Shown here piece after piece: positions 19,159-28,604 of a stretch of 64,000 nucleotides of DNA. The DNA comes from CAWBAT01 sp046331665. Its GTDB lineage: Bacteria > Acidobacteriota > Terriglobia > Versatilivoradales > Versatilivoraceae. The notes below the pieces were generated by a model. The model saw nothing but the letters and a program-made list of their open reading frames with translations, did no database searches and was not told where the DNA came from. Location of the stretch: positions 4,459 through 68,458 of the forward strand of contig JAXLQK010000035.1 in the NCBI GenBank assembly GCA_046331665.1, written 5' to 3'. Position numbers and translations under genes: made by a program. Numbering within the stretch: the first letter of the stretch is position 1; the number at the start of each line of letters is the position of its first letter.

Positions 19159-20490
19159 CTATCTTGCTTCCTTCTCACCATCCCAGGAACTTCCCTCCTT
19201 TGTTACTTCCACAGACACCTGGCTGACTCGAAGCTTTTCAACCCGGAGAATCGTAAATTTCAAATTCCGGTACGTCCACTCGGTTCCTTCGGGAGGGATG
19301 TCCTGCCATTGATCGATCAGGAATCCTCCCAAGGTGGCGGCATCGCTGTGTTCTCCAAACTTCACGCTCAAGGTTTCTTCCAAATCGTGCAAGGGGATGC
19401 TGCCATCCACCAGATACTGATTCTCCCGAACGAACCGGATTAAGGGAAGTTCCTGGTCAAACTCATCCTGAATATCTCCGACCAACTCCTCCAGAACATC
19501 CTCGAGCGTCGCCATGCCCAGCGTGCCGCCAAACTCATCCACGATGATCGCCAGATGGGTGCGCTTTTCGAGAAATGTTGCGAGGAGGGTCTCCAGGTTT
19601 ACAAATTCGGGAATGAACAAGACTTCTCTCCGGATCTTGTCCATCTTGACTTCAGCCCCTTTGGTCTGGATCAGCCAGAGCAGTTCCTTGATATGAACCA
19701 TCCCGATAATGTGATCGAGATTTCCCCGGCAAAGCGGGAATCGAGTGTAGTCGCTGTTTCGGGCAATCTCCAAATTCTCCTCGATGGACTTTTCCGCGTA
19801 GAGGGAGACAATGCGGTTGCGCGGGACCATGATATTTCTGATCTTCAATTTGCCGAGGGAGAAGGTGTTCAAGAGGATGCTCCGGCTGAGAGGAGTCAAA
19901 GCCTTCGAAGTGTCCCCTTCCGCCAAAAGCGTGCGGATTTCCTCCTCGGAATGAACCCGGTCCTTTTCGCTGGTCGGTTCAATGCCAATGGCTGTCAGAA
20001 TCACATTGGCCGCGCCATTAAGGGCCGTGATCGCAGGATAAAAGGCCTTATGAAAAAGGGTGAGCGGGACGGCGACCCACAAGGCGGTAGATTTGGGCCT
20101 CCGGATAGCCAGGGACTTGGGAGCCAATTCTCCCAGCACGATATGCAGAAAAGTGATAAAGGCGAAGGCAATCCCAAAGGCAAACGACGTCACAACCGCA
20201 GCCGACTGGATCCCCACCGAGAATAACAGCGGCCTCAACAACGCAGCGACGAAGGGTTCTCCCACCCATCCCAGTCCAAGGCTGGCAAACGTGATTCCAA
20301 GCTGTGTTGCCGAGAGATACACGTCCAGATGGTGGATAACGTGATTGGCGGCCCGCGCTCTCTCGACGTCTCTTTTGACCAGAGGGTTGATCTGGATCGA
20401 ACGGACTTTGACAATCGCGAATTCAGCGGCGACGAAAAATCCATTCAACAAAACCAGAAACAAAATAATGACGACGTTTAGGATGAACAT
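19159..20490 (-). CDS. CNNM/CorC (hemolysin C) family transporter
   Basis: A 443-residue membrane protein of the UPF0053/CNNM family linked to Mg2+/Co2+ efflux. The DUF21 membrane domain (about 1-195; first helix MFILNVVIILFLVLLNGFF) is followed by a CBS-domain pair (about 205-330, with IRNIMVPRNRIVSL at its start) and a CorC_HlyC domain (about 345-425, DGSIPLHDLEETLSVKFGE). Single gene, divergent from the dicarboxylate symporter. The old hemolysin label does not imply toxicity. Confidence 0.92.
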   Translation of the reverse strand: MFILNVVIILFLVLLNGFFVAAEFAIVKVRSIQINPLVKRDVERARAANHVIHHLDVYLSATQLGITFASLGLGWVGEPFVAALLRPLLFSVGIQSAAVVTSFAFGIAFAFITFLHIVLGELAPKSLAIRRPKSTALWVAVPLTLFHKAFYPAITALNGAANVILTAIGIEPTSEKDRVHSEEEIRTLLAEGDTSKALTPLSRSILLNTFSLGKLKIRNIMVPRNRIVSLYAEKSIEENLEIARNSDYTRFPLCRGNLDHIIGMVHIKELLWLIQTKGAEVKMDKIRREVLFIPEFVNLETLLATFLEKRTHLAIIVDEFGGTLGMATLEDVLEELVGDIQDEFDQELPLIRFVRENQYLVDGSIPLHDLEETLSVKFGEHSDAATLGGFLIDQWQDIPPEGTEWTYRNLKFTILRVEKLRVSQVSVEVTKEGSSWDGEKEAR

Positions 20491-20665
20491 AACCTGAGGA
20501 AGAATAATGGGGTGATCACTGCCTGCGAATTAAGAGACGTGTTTCATCACGCGTCATCTTATCACTATCCGATGATTTTTCGCTGAGCCTCCTTCTGAAG
20601 TTTCCGCCTTGAATATGATAAGATCCACCGCGATCCGCTGAAGCAATAAACTTCTTACCACTGAC

Positions 20666-22102
20666 ATGCCTCCCATGAACAGTCAATTACCAGATTCTTC
20701 TGCCCCCAGAATGAAGCCGCGGAAATGGTATTCACTTTCACTCACCAGTCAGATCATGCTCGGCCTGCTTCTCGGTGGCTTCCTGGGTTGGCTCAACCCG
20801 GAATTAGGGATCAAATCGTATTTCCTTCGCGATATTTTTCTTAATCTCATCAAGGTCATCATTGCACCGCTCATTTTCTCGACCATTGTGGTTGGAATCG
20901 CCGGAGGAGGAGATTTGAGGAATGTCGGACGAATGGGGCTGAAAGCTCTGATTTATTTTGAGGCTGTCACCACGGCGGCTTTATTCATTGGTTTGGCCGT
21001 GGTCAACTGGATGAAGCCGGGGGTGGGTGTCTCCTTGAGAATAGACTCCTCTGCAGTCCCCGGGTTTGCCCAAGACCAGTCCAAGTCATTGTCGGAGATT
21101 CTTGTCCACATATTTCCCTCCAGTGTCATTGACTCCATGGCGCGCGGCGATGTCCTGCAAATCGTCACCTTCTCGGTCTTGTTCGCCATGGCGGTATCGG
21201 CCCTGGGTCCAAAAGCCGCTCCGCTCCTAAACCTTTGCCAAAGCCTCTCTCAAGTGATGTTCAAGTTCACCAGTTACGTCATGCGCTTCGCGCCCTTTGG
21301 AGTTGGAGCGGCCATGGCTGCCGCCATCGGACACAAGGGTCCTGGACTTCTCCTGAATTTCGGTTTGCTCATCTTCTCCCTTTATTTGGCCCTGACAATC
21401 TTCGTTATCGGGGTCTTGCTGCCGATTGCCTGGCTTTCGAGACTGCCCGTTCGGAAATTTGCCAAAGCCGTCTGGGACCCCTTTGCCATTGCGTTTGCAA
21501 CCACCAGCAGTGAATCGGCTCTACCCAAGGCCATGGAAGTCATGGAACGATTTGGTGTTCCCAAACGGATCGTTGGATTCGTGATGCCGACGGGCTACAG
21601 CTTTAACCTGGATGGCACGACTCTCTACCTGGCCATGGCTTCGGTCTTTGTGGCTCAGGCTGCCGAGTCATCGACTGGAGTCCATTTCGGTCTCCAAAAA
21701 CAACTCATCATGATGCTGACTTTGATGATCACCTCCAAAGGCGTGGCCGCCGTGCCACGGGCTTCGCTCATCATATTGCTTTCGACACTCCACACGTTCA
21801 GTTTACCCATTGAAGGGGTGGCAGTCTTATTGGGAATCGATGAGATTATGGATATGGCCAGGACATCGGTGAATGTCGTGGGAAACTGCCTGGCCACTGC
21901 GGTGGTTGCCCGCTGGGAGGGAGAATTTGACGATGCACGGGCCAGTGTCTTTGGAACTCCTCTCGAACCGGGCGCCGAGCTGGCAGCTGGGGAAACTGCG
22001 TTTTCGGAATCTGCTTCGCGGGGGATTGAAAGTGGGCAAGCGCCGGCGCGCTCTCGAGTCCAACCGGAGAAAAGTTCAAGCCAATCAAACTTTCATGAAT
22101 GA
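20666..22102 (+). CDS. Dicarboxylate/amino acid:cation symporter (DAACS family)
   Basis: A 478-residue secondary transporter of the glutamate/C4-dicarboxylate family (GltP/DctA type). About eight membrane helices, the serine-rich re-entrant hairpin TTSSESALPKAMEVM, the GYSFNLDGTTLYLAM motif in helix 7 and a second hairpin with SKGVAAVPRASLIIL are all present. The C-terminal ~50 residues are polar and family-atypical. Two in-frame ATGs (20666 and 20675) could start it. Its 3' end overlaps the convergent MFS gene by 10 bases. The exact substrate cannot be read from sequence. Confidence 0.93.
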   Translation: MPPMNSQLPDSSAPRMKPRKWYSLSLTSQIMLGLLLGGFLGWLNPELGIKSYFLRDIFLNLIKVIIAPLIFSTIVVGIAGGGDLRNVGRMGLKALIYFEAVTTAALFIGLAVVNWMKPGVGVSLRIDSSAVPGFAQDQSKSLSEILVHIFPSSVIDSMARGDVLQIVTFSVLFAMAVSALGPKAAPLLNLCQSLSQVMFKFTSYVMRFAPFGVGAAMAAAIGHKGPGLLLNFGLLIFSLYLALTIFVIGVLLPIAWLSRLPVRKFAKAVWDPFAIAFATTSSESALPKAMEVMERFGVPKRIVGFVMPTGYSFNLDGTTLYLAMASVFVAQAAESSTGVHFGLQKQLIMMLTLMITSKGVAAVPRASLIILLSTLHTFSLPIEGVAVLLGIDEIMDMARTSVNVVGNCLATAVVARWEGEFDDARASVFGTPLEPGAELAAGETAFSESASRGIESGQAPARSRVQPEKSSSQSNFHE

Positions 22103-23391
22103 CTCTCTTCAAGCGGAGTCACTGGGTCAATAAACAGCCAGGCAACCGCTCCAATCAGGTAACTGCCTGACCACAGGTAAAAGGGGATCGACCAATCGTG
22201 ATATGCCACCAAGAGATACCCCGTTGTGACCGGGCCCAATGCGCCCCCCAAATTACCCATCATGTTCATGGATCCGGACAGCGTTCCGGCATATTTTCCA
22301 CCCACATCCATGCAGGCACCCCAGGCACCCGGCATGAGCAAATCACTTGAAAAGCTCGCCAGGCCCATGGCGACCGAGGCCCAAACCGGGTCTTTCAAAT
22401 GATTCGAGGTGAAGAGCATGGCTGAGGCACCTACGCAGGCGATGAAGCCCATCATGCGGCGAGAGCGAGCTACGCTCCCAAAGAGAATAGTTAATCGAGG
22501 TGAGAGCCAACCGCACACAAAACATCCGATGCCGCCGCAGAAGAGGGGCAAGCCCGCCAGAATTGCCGCGCGTTGCGGCTCCAGGTGATAAGACTCTTTC
22601 AGGTACGTGGGCAGCCAGGTAATGTAGAAATACCAGGGATAAGAAGCACAGGCATATTGCAGCCAAAGCAGCCAAACGCTTCGCGAAGATATCATCCGGC
22701 CCCAGGGAACGTCGCCGTGCCCCGAGGCGTTTTCATGGGCGCCACGCAACAATGCCAATTCCGCGGCATTGACGCCCTTATGCTCTTTTGGGTTGTCGCG
22801 ATACCACCAATAGAAGATGACCGCCCAGACAATGCCAATCGCTCCGAAAAGTTCAAACGTCCGCCGCCAAGTCAAGTATTGGAAAATCCACACTACCAGG
22901 ACAGGGGTAAAGGCACCGCCCCAGCGCGAACTCATCCACAAGATCCCTTGGGCACGCACCCGCTCCTGAGAGGGTAACCAGGTGGTGAATGCTTTGGTCA
23001 GATTGGGGTAACAGCCAGCCTCTCCGGCACCAAAAAGTGCCCGGGTAACTACCAAAGAGGCCTGATTCCAAGCCCAGCCAGTGGCCGCGGTAAAGAAGGA
23101 CCACCAGACGACAACCCGCATCAAAACTTTCCGCGCTCCCATCCAATCTCCCAGCCAGCCACCGGGAATCTCAAACAAGGCATATGCCCAGGCAAAGGCC
23201 GACAGTGCGTATCCCATTTCGATCTTGCTCAGCCCCATATCACGCATTATGGCGGGGGCGGCCTGGGAGATACACACCCGGTCAATATAAGTGATGACTG
23301 CCAGGGTGACTGCGAAAACAATCACCCAGTAGCGGGTTCTGGTTGGCGTCGATAATTCAATGTTATTCAGCACAGCCGAATTCTTGGACAT
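22093..23391 (-). CDS. MFS permease, anion:cation symporter type
   Basis: A 432-residue twelve-helix major facilitator. The MFS signature in the loop between helices 2 and 3 is seen as GGWLGDWMGARKVL, and the N-terminus (YIDRVCISQAAPAIMRD) and GAGEAGCYPN stretch are typical of the ACS subfamily that carries hexuronates, glucarate, phthalate and related organic anions. The ATG at 23391 is preferred; GAGGG lies about 11 bases upstream, whereas the GTG at 23403 has no spacing for a Shine-Dalgarno. The substrate is inferred only to class level. Confidence 0.9.
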   Translation of the reverse strand: MSKNSAVLNNIELSTPTRTRYWVIVFAVTLAVITYIDRVCISQAAPAIMRDMGLSKIEMGYALSAFAWAYALFEIPGGWLGDWMGARKVLMRVVVWWSFFTAATGWAWNQASLVVTRALFGAGEAGCYPNLTKAFTTWLPSQERVRAQGILWMSSRWGGAFTPVLVVWIFQYLTWRRTFELFGAIGIVWAVIFYWWYRDNPKEHKGVNAAELALLRGAHENASGHGDVPWGRMISSRSVWLLWLQYACASYPWYFYITWLPTYLKESYHLEPQRAAILAGLPLFCGGIGCFVCGWLSPRLTILFGSVARSRRMMGFIACVGASAMLFTSNHLKDPVWASVAMGLASFSSDLLMPGAWGACMDVGGKYAGTLSGSMNMMGNLGGALGPVTTGYLLVAYHDWSIPFYLWSGSYLIGAVAWLFIDPVTPLEESHS

Positions 23392-23640
23392 AAGAGCTGT
23401 CACCCTCGAAAAATCTTAAATTGGATGGAATCGGTGCCTAATCGAATTAGACAAGTCGATTCTAGGTTGCTCCCAGAAAGCACGTCAATAAGAATATCTC
23501 CCCCAAGGATTCCTGGCAGAACTCAGATCATAGGCTGTTTCTCAACGGCTGATTTTGGCTTGGCACGACGCTTTCCCCTGTCGTTAAAGGTCACGGGCCT
23601 TCGGCCGATACAAGATGCAGCATCTTTTGAGGTTTCAGGA

Positions 23641-24216
23641 ATGGCGCCATCTTCTCCAAGAAATGAGCAGTACTACTCCCAATTCGGACGCAGGGCCGCT
23701 TTCATGTCATTGCTCTTCCCGGGCTTGGGGCAAATCCAATGCAGAGCCTACCTAAAAGGCACTTTGATCGTAAGCCTTTTCAGCTTTGTACTAGCTTTGC
23801 GAATGGTCTTTGCGGCCAACCCTGCCTTCGGTGAAGGCGGTATTTCGGCCACCGTTCTGACTTTCTTTCCCTTGGCCGTGTGGGGGATTTCAATTTATGA
23901 CGCTTATCGCTCGGCCATCGAGATTCGCAGGTCTGAAGCCAAACGGTATAACGTCCAGGTCATTACCACCATTCGAGGAATTGACTCCCAAAACCTTCAT
24001 TTTGAAGAAATTACGATGACCAAGAACATCAGCCAGCGCGGCGCCTGTCTGGTTATGTCACGCCTGCTTAACCTCGGCACAGTTCTATCCCTGGACTTTC
24101 AAGGAAAGTCGAACGCTGCCGGCAGGGTTGTCTGGACTCGCGATACCGGGAACGCGGATGAATGCCTGGTCGGAATGGAGCTGCTGAGCCCTCTAAAAAG
24201 GATCGAGGCCTTTTAG
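23641..24216 (+). CDS. PilZ-domain protein with N-terminal membrane segments
   Basis: A 191-residue protein from the ATG at 23641 (preceded by GAGG and AGGA). The N-terminal third has hydrophobic segments (about 19-60 and 72-90) beginning MSLLFPGLGQIQ, a pattern seen in small TM2-like membrane modules. The C-terminal PilZ domain (about 96-190) carries the basic box RRSEAKR and NxSxxG (NISQRG), so cyclic-di-GMP binding is plausible. The open frame extends upstream to 23425, but that part lacks a start signal and looks non-coding. Confidence 0.75.
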   Translation: MAPSSPRNEQYYSQFGRRAAFMSLLFPGLGQIQCRAYLKGTLIVSLFSFVLALRMVFAANPAFGEGGISATVLTFFPLAVWGISIYDAYRSAIEIRRSEAKRYNVQVITTIRGIDSQNLHFEEITMTKNISQRGACLVMSRLLNLGTVLSLDFQGKSNAAGRVVWTRDTGNADECLVGMELLSPLKRIEAF

Positions 24217-24337
24217 CCCCCTTCTCCGCTCCTGAAGCCGCCTTTCCGTCCCTACTTTTCCGCCCAAACCCCTTTTTTGGCTGTTCATCCACCCCGAGTT
24301 CGGATAAGATAGATCAATTGTTCGCGGAGAATCCAAC

Positions 24338-24717
24338 ATGAATGAAGGCTCAAGTCAGCTTCCTCCCATGAAGAAGGAAGATCTCGAGAAACTACTCAAG
24401 GCAAGTGAAGACCTCATGCAAACGGGTCTGATTTTTCCGAGGAAGTGAACACCGCGATGCGGGAATTTAAGACAGCGTTCGAGCTTTCGATGAAGACTCA
24501 CTTCACGGCCGCCGCTGTGGCGGAAATGCTTTCACGATCCTTCGAAAAAATGGAACAGAAGGTTCAAACCAATCTCGAGGGAATCAATAACATCTATACG
24601 GAGGGCGGCCAGTGGTATTCCTATTATTTAGGAATGGCGCTGGGACGTGTGAGTCCAGCCCCACCCTCAAAATCTTCCCCAGAAAAGCGCCAAGCCAAGG
24701 CCAAAGCTGCCTCGTAA
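24338..24717 (+). pseudogene. Small helical protein, frameshifted paralogue of the next gene
   Basis: Reading from the ATG at 24338 (GGAG 8 bases upstream) gives 36 residues ending in frame at 24448, while the rest of the protein continues in the -1 frame to 24717. Restoring one G in the GGG run at 24424-24426 joins LKASEDLMQTG to SDFSEEVNTAMREF and yields ~126 residues that align without gaps to the neighbouring protein (shared pattern LxxxEDxxxxG...FS and the end GGQWYSYYLG versus KGSQWFAYYLG). This is either a real one-base deletion, a sequencing error or, less likely, recoding. The predicted protein is almost all alpha-helical, with a Lys/Ala/Pro-rich tail; a phasin-like role is possible but unsupported. 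Confidence 0.65.
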
Positions 24718-24738
24718 TCACTAACGGAGATGACGGGT

Positions 24739-25113
24739 ATGAACAACCGAATTTCCGACGATGAAATTCAAAAATTCCTCCAAGGCTGCGAAGATTTTAT
24801 CCGCCTGGGCAATTCCTTTTCACAACATATTCGTGAAGCCTTCCTTGAATTGAAAAAAACCTACGAGCCGCTCGCCAAATCCAACTACATCGACAAGCCG
24901 ATCGGAGAGATGCTCGAAAATTCGCTCAAAGAGTTTGAGACGAAGATGAATTCCAACCTGGGTGGAATTGAAAAGATCTGTACGAAAGGCAGCCAGTGGT
25001 TTGCCTATTATTTAGGGCGGCGCATCGAGCAGGATGCGGCTGGAAATCTGCACGACAAAGGGGAACAGCCCCACTCCGAAAATAACCCTTCCTTCAGCCT
25101 TGACGGGCAGTAG
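24739..25113 (+). CDS. Small helical protein, intact paralogue of the preceding frameshifted gene
   Basis: A 124-residue, highly charged, probably all-helical protein. The ATG at 24739 is chosen because GGAG lies 9 bases upstream; the ATG at 24730 has none. It is the intact copy of a tandem duplication: the stretch from about residue 8 to the QWFAYYLG motif (about residue 88) matches the upstream gene at most hydrophobic positions. The two genes are 21 bases apart, so they are probably co-transcribed. No family recognised; the heptad-like pattern suggests a small coiled-coil or granule-coating protein. Confidence 0.7.
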   Translation: MNNRISDDEIQKFLQGCEDFIRLGNSFSQHIREAFLELKKTYEPLAKSNYIDKPIGEMLENSLKEFETKMNSNLGGIEKICTKGSQWFAYYLGRRIEQDAAGNLHDKGEQPHSENNPSFSLDGQ

Positions 25114-25398
25114 CCGACTGCTTTCCAGATCAAACCAATCCATTACCAAATCCCCCGGGGCTGTCATTCGACTATCTTTCCCGAAAAGAAACCGGTGTTC
25201 GAATCCTCAGCCAAGCGGGCTTTCTCTCCGGAACGACTCGTGAGGTAATCGTTGAATTTGCCAATTGAAATCAATAGAATCAAGGGGATTAGACGGGGAA
25301 GGCACAACTCAATTGGGTAGCCTCCCTCGGTCAAGCACTTGTGTGAGTATGGCTTCTAACTTCATTCCCGCTAAGAACCGCTGAGGAGGATTCTCATC

Positions 25399-25863
25399 AT
25401 GGCAAGGCCTGCGAGCAAGAACCTGATCGACGAACTGCTGAAATCTTACAACATGGAATTGGAAACCGTGACGAACTACCTGGCCAACTCCATCAACCTC
25501 GATGGAGTACGTGCCGAAGAAATCAAAAAGGCCCTGGCTGCAGATATTAATGAGGAACTGATGCACGCCAAACAACTGGGTGATCGAATCAAACAGATTG
25601 GAGGATCCGTTCCCGGCTCCTTGAAACTGAAGTTCGGGCAGACACCTTTACAGCCTCCCAAAGATACCACCGATGTCATCAGCGTGATCGAAGGAGTCAT
25701 CAAGGCCGAAGAGTCCGCTGTGGCGCAGTACAATAAAGTGATTCGGCTTTGTGAGGGTGAGGACTACGTCACCCAGGACCTTTGCATTCGTTTGCTCTCT
25801 TCCGAAGAGGCTCACCTGGTGATGTTTGAAGGATTTCTGAAGGAATACCGCAAGAAAGACTAG
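25399..25863 (+). CDS. Ferritin-like (bacterioferritin/Dps-like) protein
   Basis: A 154-residue four-helix protein of ferritin-like size. Candidate di-iron ligands are spaced as in the superfamily: Glu20/Glu22 in helix 1, E53-x-x-H56 in helix 2, Glu104/Glu105 in helix 3 and E136-x-x-H139 in helix 4. It could store iron or protect against peroxide. A strong GAGGAGGA site precedes the ATG. Between this gene and the paralogue pair lies a 285-base stretch with no gene. Confidence 0.85.
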   Translation: MARPASKNLIDELLKSYNMELETVTNYLANSINLDGVRAEEIKKALAADINEELMHAKQLGDRIKQIGGSVPGSLKLKFGQTPLQPPKDTTDVISVIEGVIKAEESAVAQYNKVIRLCEGEDYVTQDLCIRLLSSEEAHLVMFEGFLKEYRKKD

Positions 25864-25934
25864 AAGCCCAACGGCCCGTGGCAATCCGCACCATCCGTGA
25901 GGTGGGTCACTCGGAAAGCCTCTTCCCGCAACGA

Positions 25935-26855
25935 TTACTTTCCGGATTCTTCCAGGTTGAAAGGGAGATTGGTTGCGTCAAATCTCCCTTTTTCCACACT
26001 CACCCCGATAATCATCACCTGGAGGTCTTGTGGGCCCGGATTGAAGAGCCCGTGAGCCTCGCCCAGTGTTGCGGTAAATCCGTCTCCCTGACTTAGCCGG
26101 GCGGTTTCTCCCTCCAGCACCACTTTCCCTTCCCCCGCCAAGACATAGAAGATCTCTTCCACGCCATCATGACGATGGTATCCAAGGGAAGTTTGGGGTG
26201 GCAGGAGCAGGTGGTCCACATAGCCCCAGTGAGTTCGGAAGATTTCGGGTCCCAACACCCTGCGGTACAAGACATTCCCTTTTCCTCCGTTCATCCCTGA
26301 AACCGGCTTGAGGAGGGCGGGATCGTAGCGGGCATGAATAAAGACGGGTTTGGCATCAAGAGGTACACCCACCCGATTATCCCCCAAGTCAAATGCATCG
26401 TATTTCCCCTTCACAGTGGAAACGGCAATGTTCATCCATTCGGTTGGCTGATCGGTCGGGTTGTAAATTCCATGGGAACTTCCCATGCGGCAAGGAACAG
26501 AGGCAGGGCCACTCAACTCAGACGTTCGCCCATCGACCGTAAATTGCGCTTTGTTGTCGAAGATGAAAAACATCTCTTCCATTTGATTATGGAAATGGTG
26601 GCCGATTCCTGATCTGGGAGCCAAACGCCCGCGGTGCAAGAAAAGGAAATTGGTGTAAAAGTCTTCAGAGGTGAGAAAGGGAATGATTCCCATGGAACCG
26701 GCGCCGCCGTGAATTTCGGAAATCTGCTGGTACCTGGAAGGATCATTACGAAAGATCTTCCTGGCTAACGGAGACGGCGGCTTTGATTCGCTACTTACTG
26801 CCGTGAAGCCGCCCAGGAGCAGGAGCATCAACCACCAATAGCCATAAGACTTCAT
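25935..26855 (-). CDS. Secreted bicupin protein
   Basis: A 306-residue protein with a Sec signal peptide (about 1-22, WWLMLLLLGGFTAVSSE) and two tandem cupin domains. Cupin 1 (about 70-160) shows metal-ligand candidates His87, His89, Glu93/94 and His128; cupin 2 (about 205-300) shows YHRHDGVEE and later EAHGLFNPG. Both halves keep the complete His-His-Glu-His set, so each could bind a metal. Periplasmic bicupins include oxidases, dioxygenases and sugar-binding proteins; the reaction cannot be told here. Confidence 0.85.
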   Translation of the reverse strand: MKSYGYWWLMLLLLGGFTAVSSESKPPSPLARKIFRNDPSRYQQISEIHGGAGSMGIIPFLTSEDFYTNFLFLHRGRLAPRSGIGHHFHNQMEEMFFIFDNKAQFTVDGRTSELSGPASVPCRMGSSHGIYNPTDQPTEWMNIAVSTVKGKYDAFDLGDNRVGVPLDAKPVFIHARYDPALLKPVSGMNGGKGNVLYRRVLGPEIFRTHWGYVDHLLLPPQTSLGYHRHDGVEEIFYVLAGEGKVVLEGETARLSQGDGFTATLGEAHGLFNPGPQDLQVMIIGVSVEKGRFDATNLPFNLEESGK

Positions 26856-26963
26856 CGTCCACCCCCCCTATCTTAATGTGTTAAGCAAACTGTAGAGTTG
26901 AATTTCATCCAGTCGACAGAGCCGAATCCCGTGAAAATAGCGTGAAAAATACGTCGCGTTCTC

Positions 26964-27437
26964 CTATTTCCCTTTGGCGAGGGGGTCTACCTCCCAATTA
27001 AAAATTCTCGTCTGGGCTTCAGAAAGGCTGATTTCTTTCTTGGAGACCTGTCTTTCGAGTTCCTTTTGTACTTTTTGCTTTATCTTGGCCTTGGCCTTGG
27101 GGAGGGCCTCAATATTGGAGAAGGTGTTGGACCCGCCGAGAGAGATCGGCATTCGATATTCCGCCACATAATCCTTCCACTTGTTCTTGGGGATGCCCAT
27201 TTCCCGGAAGAGGAATTCCCTCTCTGCCTTGTTGGGCTTGGTCTTCACCTTGGTGAAGAGAACGTCTTGTTTTCCCTTATCCGATTCATGCACAACATCC
27301 GGAGCCCCCTTATAAGGGTTTTTCGGTTTGTCGTCGGCGCTCAAACCGGCGACAGGAAAGAAAAGGACCATTCCCAAAATAAGACCGCCGGAAAGATCGA
27401 TCGATCCGGCCTGAGATTTCGATAAAACATCAGTCAT
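26964..27437 (-). CDS. Exported protein with degenerate HNH-like motif
   Basis: A 157-residue protein. The ATG at 27437 sits inside the last codons of the upstream SDR gene (8-base overlap), and a hydrophobic export segment (about 12-32) ends at GLSADD. The mature part contains YRMPISLGGSNTFSNIEAL, which matches the core of HNH nucleases (DHIxPLSLGGSN..SNLxxL) in spacing, but the catalytic His is replaced (EYR instead of DH) and the C-terminal Cys/His ligands are absent. It ends in a Lys-rich helix. Probably not a nuclease; function unknown. Confidence 0.65.
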   Translation of the reverse strand: MTDVLSKSQAGSIDLSGGLILGMVLFFPVAGLSADDKPKNPYKGAPDVVHESDKGKQDVLFTKVKTKPNKAEREFLFREMGIPKNKWKDYVAEYRMPISLGGSNTFSNIEALPKAKAKIKQKVQKELERQVSKKEISLSEAQTRIFNWEVDPLAKGK

Positions 27438-28212
27438 CGGCTCCAATGCATCGGACCGAGTGTCCCGCATCCACATTAATAATACAACCGGTAATCATGG
27501 CCGAGTCATCGGAAGCCAGGAAGGCCACCAGGTTGGCAGAATCTTTGGGAGTCTGGAACCCCATCGGCAAATGCAGTTCCTGCGCCTTGAGCCAATTTTC
27601 GTCCTGTCCCATTTCGCTTCGAATACGACGCTCGGTCGCCGAGAGGACCCAACCAGGAATCATGTAATTGACGCGGATTTTATGCTTTGCCAACCCAACG
27701 GCGAGATTCTTGGTCATGGTCAGCAGCCCCCCTTTGGAAACGGCGTAGGCGGCCAAACGGGAATCTCCACCCAGGCCATGCACCGATCCGGTGTTGATGA
27801 TGCTTCCACCGCCTCTCTTCTTCATGATCGGCACCGCGTATTTGCAAAGAAAGAAGGGGCCCTTCAAATTGATTCCGAGCATGCGATCATAAAACTCTTC
27901 CGTCGTTTCTTCGAGATAGGACCTGGGGAAAATGCCGGCATTATTCAGCAAGATGTCCAGTCCCCCAAAGGTGTCAACCGCCTTCTGAACAGCCAGGCGA
28001 CACTGCTCGGTTTGGCTGATGTCGGCCTGCTGAAAAATGGCCTGGCCGCCTTGAGCTTGAATCATCCCCAGTGTTTCCTTCCCTCCTTTATCATCAATGT
28101 CGATCATGACGACGCGAACCCCTTCGGCAGCGAGCCGCACCGCGCAGCCCTGTCCAACCCCACCGCTGGCGCCAGTGACCAGGGCAATTTTGCCTTTAAG
28201 CGAATCGTACAT
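27430..28212 (-). CDS. SDR-family NAD(P)-dependent oxidoreductase
   Basis: A classical short-chain dehydrogenase of 260 residues. The cofactor motif TGASGGVGQG (about 13-22), NNAG (90-93) and the catalytic Ser143, Tyr156 and Lys160 (YAVSK) are all visible. The ATG at 28212 is preceded by AGGTGAG; an in-frame GTG lies four codons upstream. Acidic Asp residues after strand 2 (VMIDIDD) favour NAD over NADP. Translationally coupled to the downstream HNH-like gene. Substrate unknown. Confidence 0.9.
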   Translation of the reverse strand: MYDSLKGKIALVTGASGGVGQGCAVRLAAEGVRVVMIDIDDKGGKETLGMIQAQGGQAIFQQADISQTEQCRLAVQKAVDTFGGLDILLNNAGIFPRSYLEETTEEFYDRMLGINLKGPFFLCKYAVPIMKKRGGGSIINTGSVHGLGGDSRLAAYAVSKGGLLTMTKNLAVGLAKHKIRVNYMIPGWVLSATERRIRSEMGQDENWLKAQELHLPMGFQTPKDSANLVAFLASDDSAMITGCIINVDAGHSVRCIGADD

Positions 28213-28268
28213 AGCGTTTCTCACCTGTTCTCAAGGATGAAATTAGAATTACCCTATTTAGGATTGAG

Positions 28269-28499
28269 TCAGAAAATAAAACGGTCATCGATTTTCTCTA
28301 CTGAAAGGACAATCACGCGGGAGCCTTCCGTGGACACATGGAATCGGATGTGACAAATGGAGCAATAAATAATCCCCGCCTGTTTGGGGTCGGGCTGGAT
28401 CACCGCTGAAGCCCCGAGCATGTCGCAATGTTGGCAGAGGGCCAAAGCTTGGGAGGGGTGGGGGCTGGAAGAAAAATTGGAACTGATCACAGAGGTCAT
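28269..28499 (-). CDS. Small zinc-ribbon-like protein
   Basis: A 76-residue protein with two CxxC pairs (LCQHC near residue 22 and YCSIC near residue 46), a likely zinc ribbon, and a hydrophobic beta-like C-terminus. AGGGAAG precedes the ATG at good spacing, which supports a real gene. It lies between the SDR and parB genes on the same strand. No family recognised. Confidence 0.65.
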   Translation of the reverse strand: MTSVISSNFSSSPHPSQALALCQHCDMLGASAVIQPDPKQAGIIYCSICHIRFHVSTEGSRVIVLSVEKIDDRFIF

Positions 28500-28604
28500 T
28501 GATTCTTCCCTGAGAATCTGGAGCTGGAATGAAGCTTCCCACTTCGGCCATTATGAACCTTGACTCAACTCGCCAGCCTCAGGCGATGCCTTGGGTTTCT
28601 TCCT

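Noticed and set aside
25197..25206. GTTCGAATCC, identical to the T-loop consensus of tRNAs
   Set aside because: The flanking five bases on each side do not pair, and no acceptor, D or anticodon arm can be built around it.
27460..28353. 297-codon plus-strand frame over the SDR gene
   Set aside because: Antisense to a gene with a complete Ser-Tyr-Lys site; the translated product shows no recognisable features.
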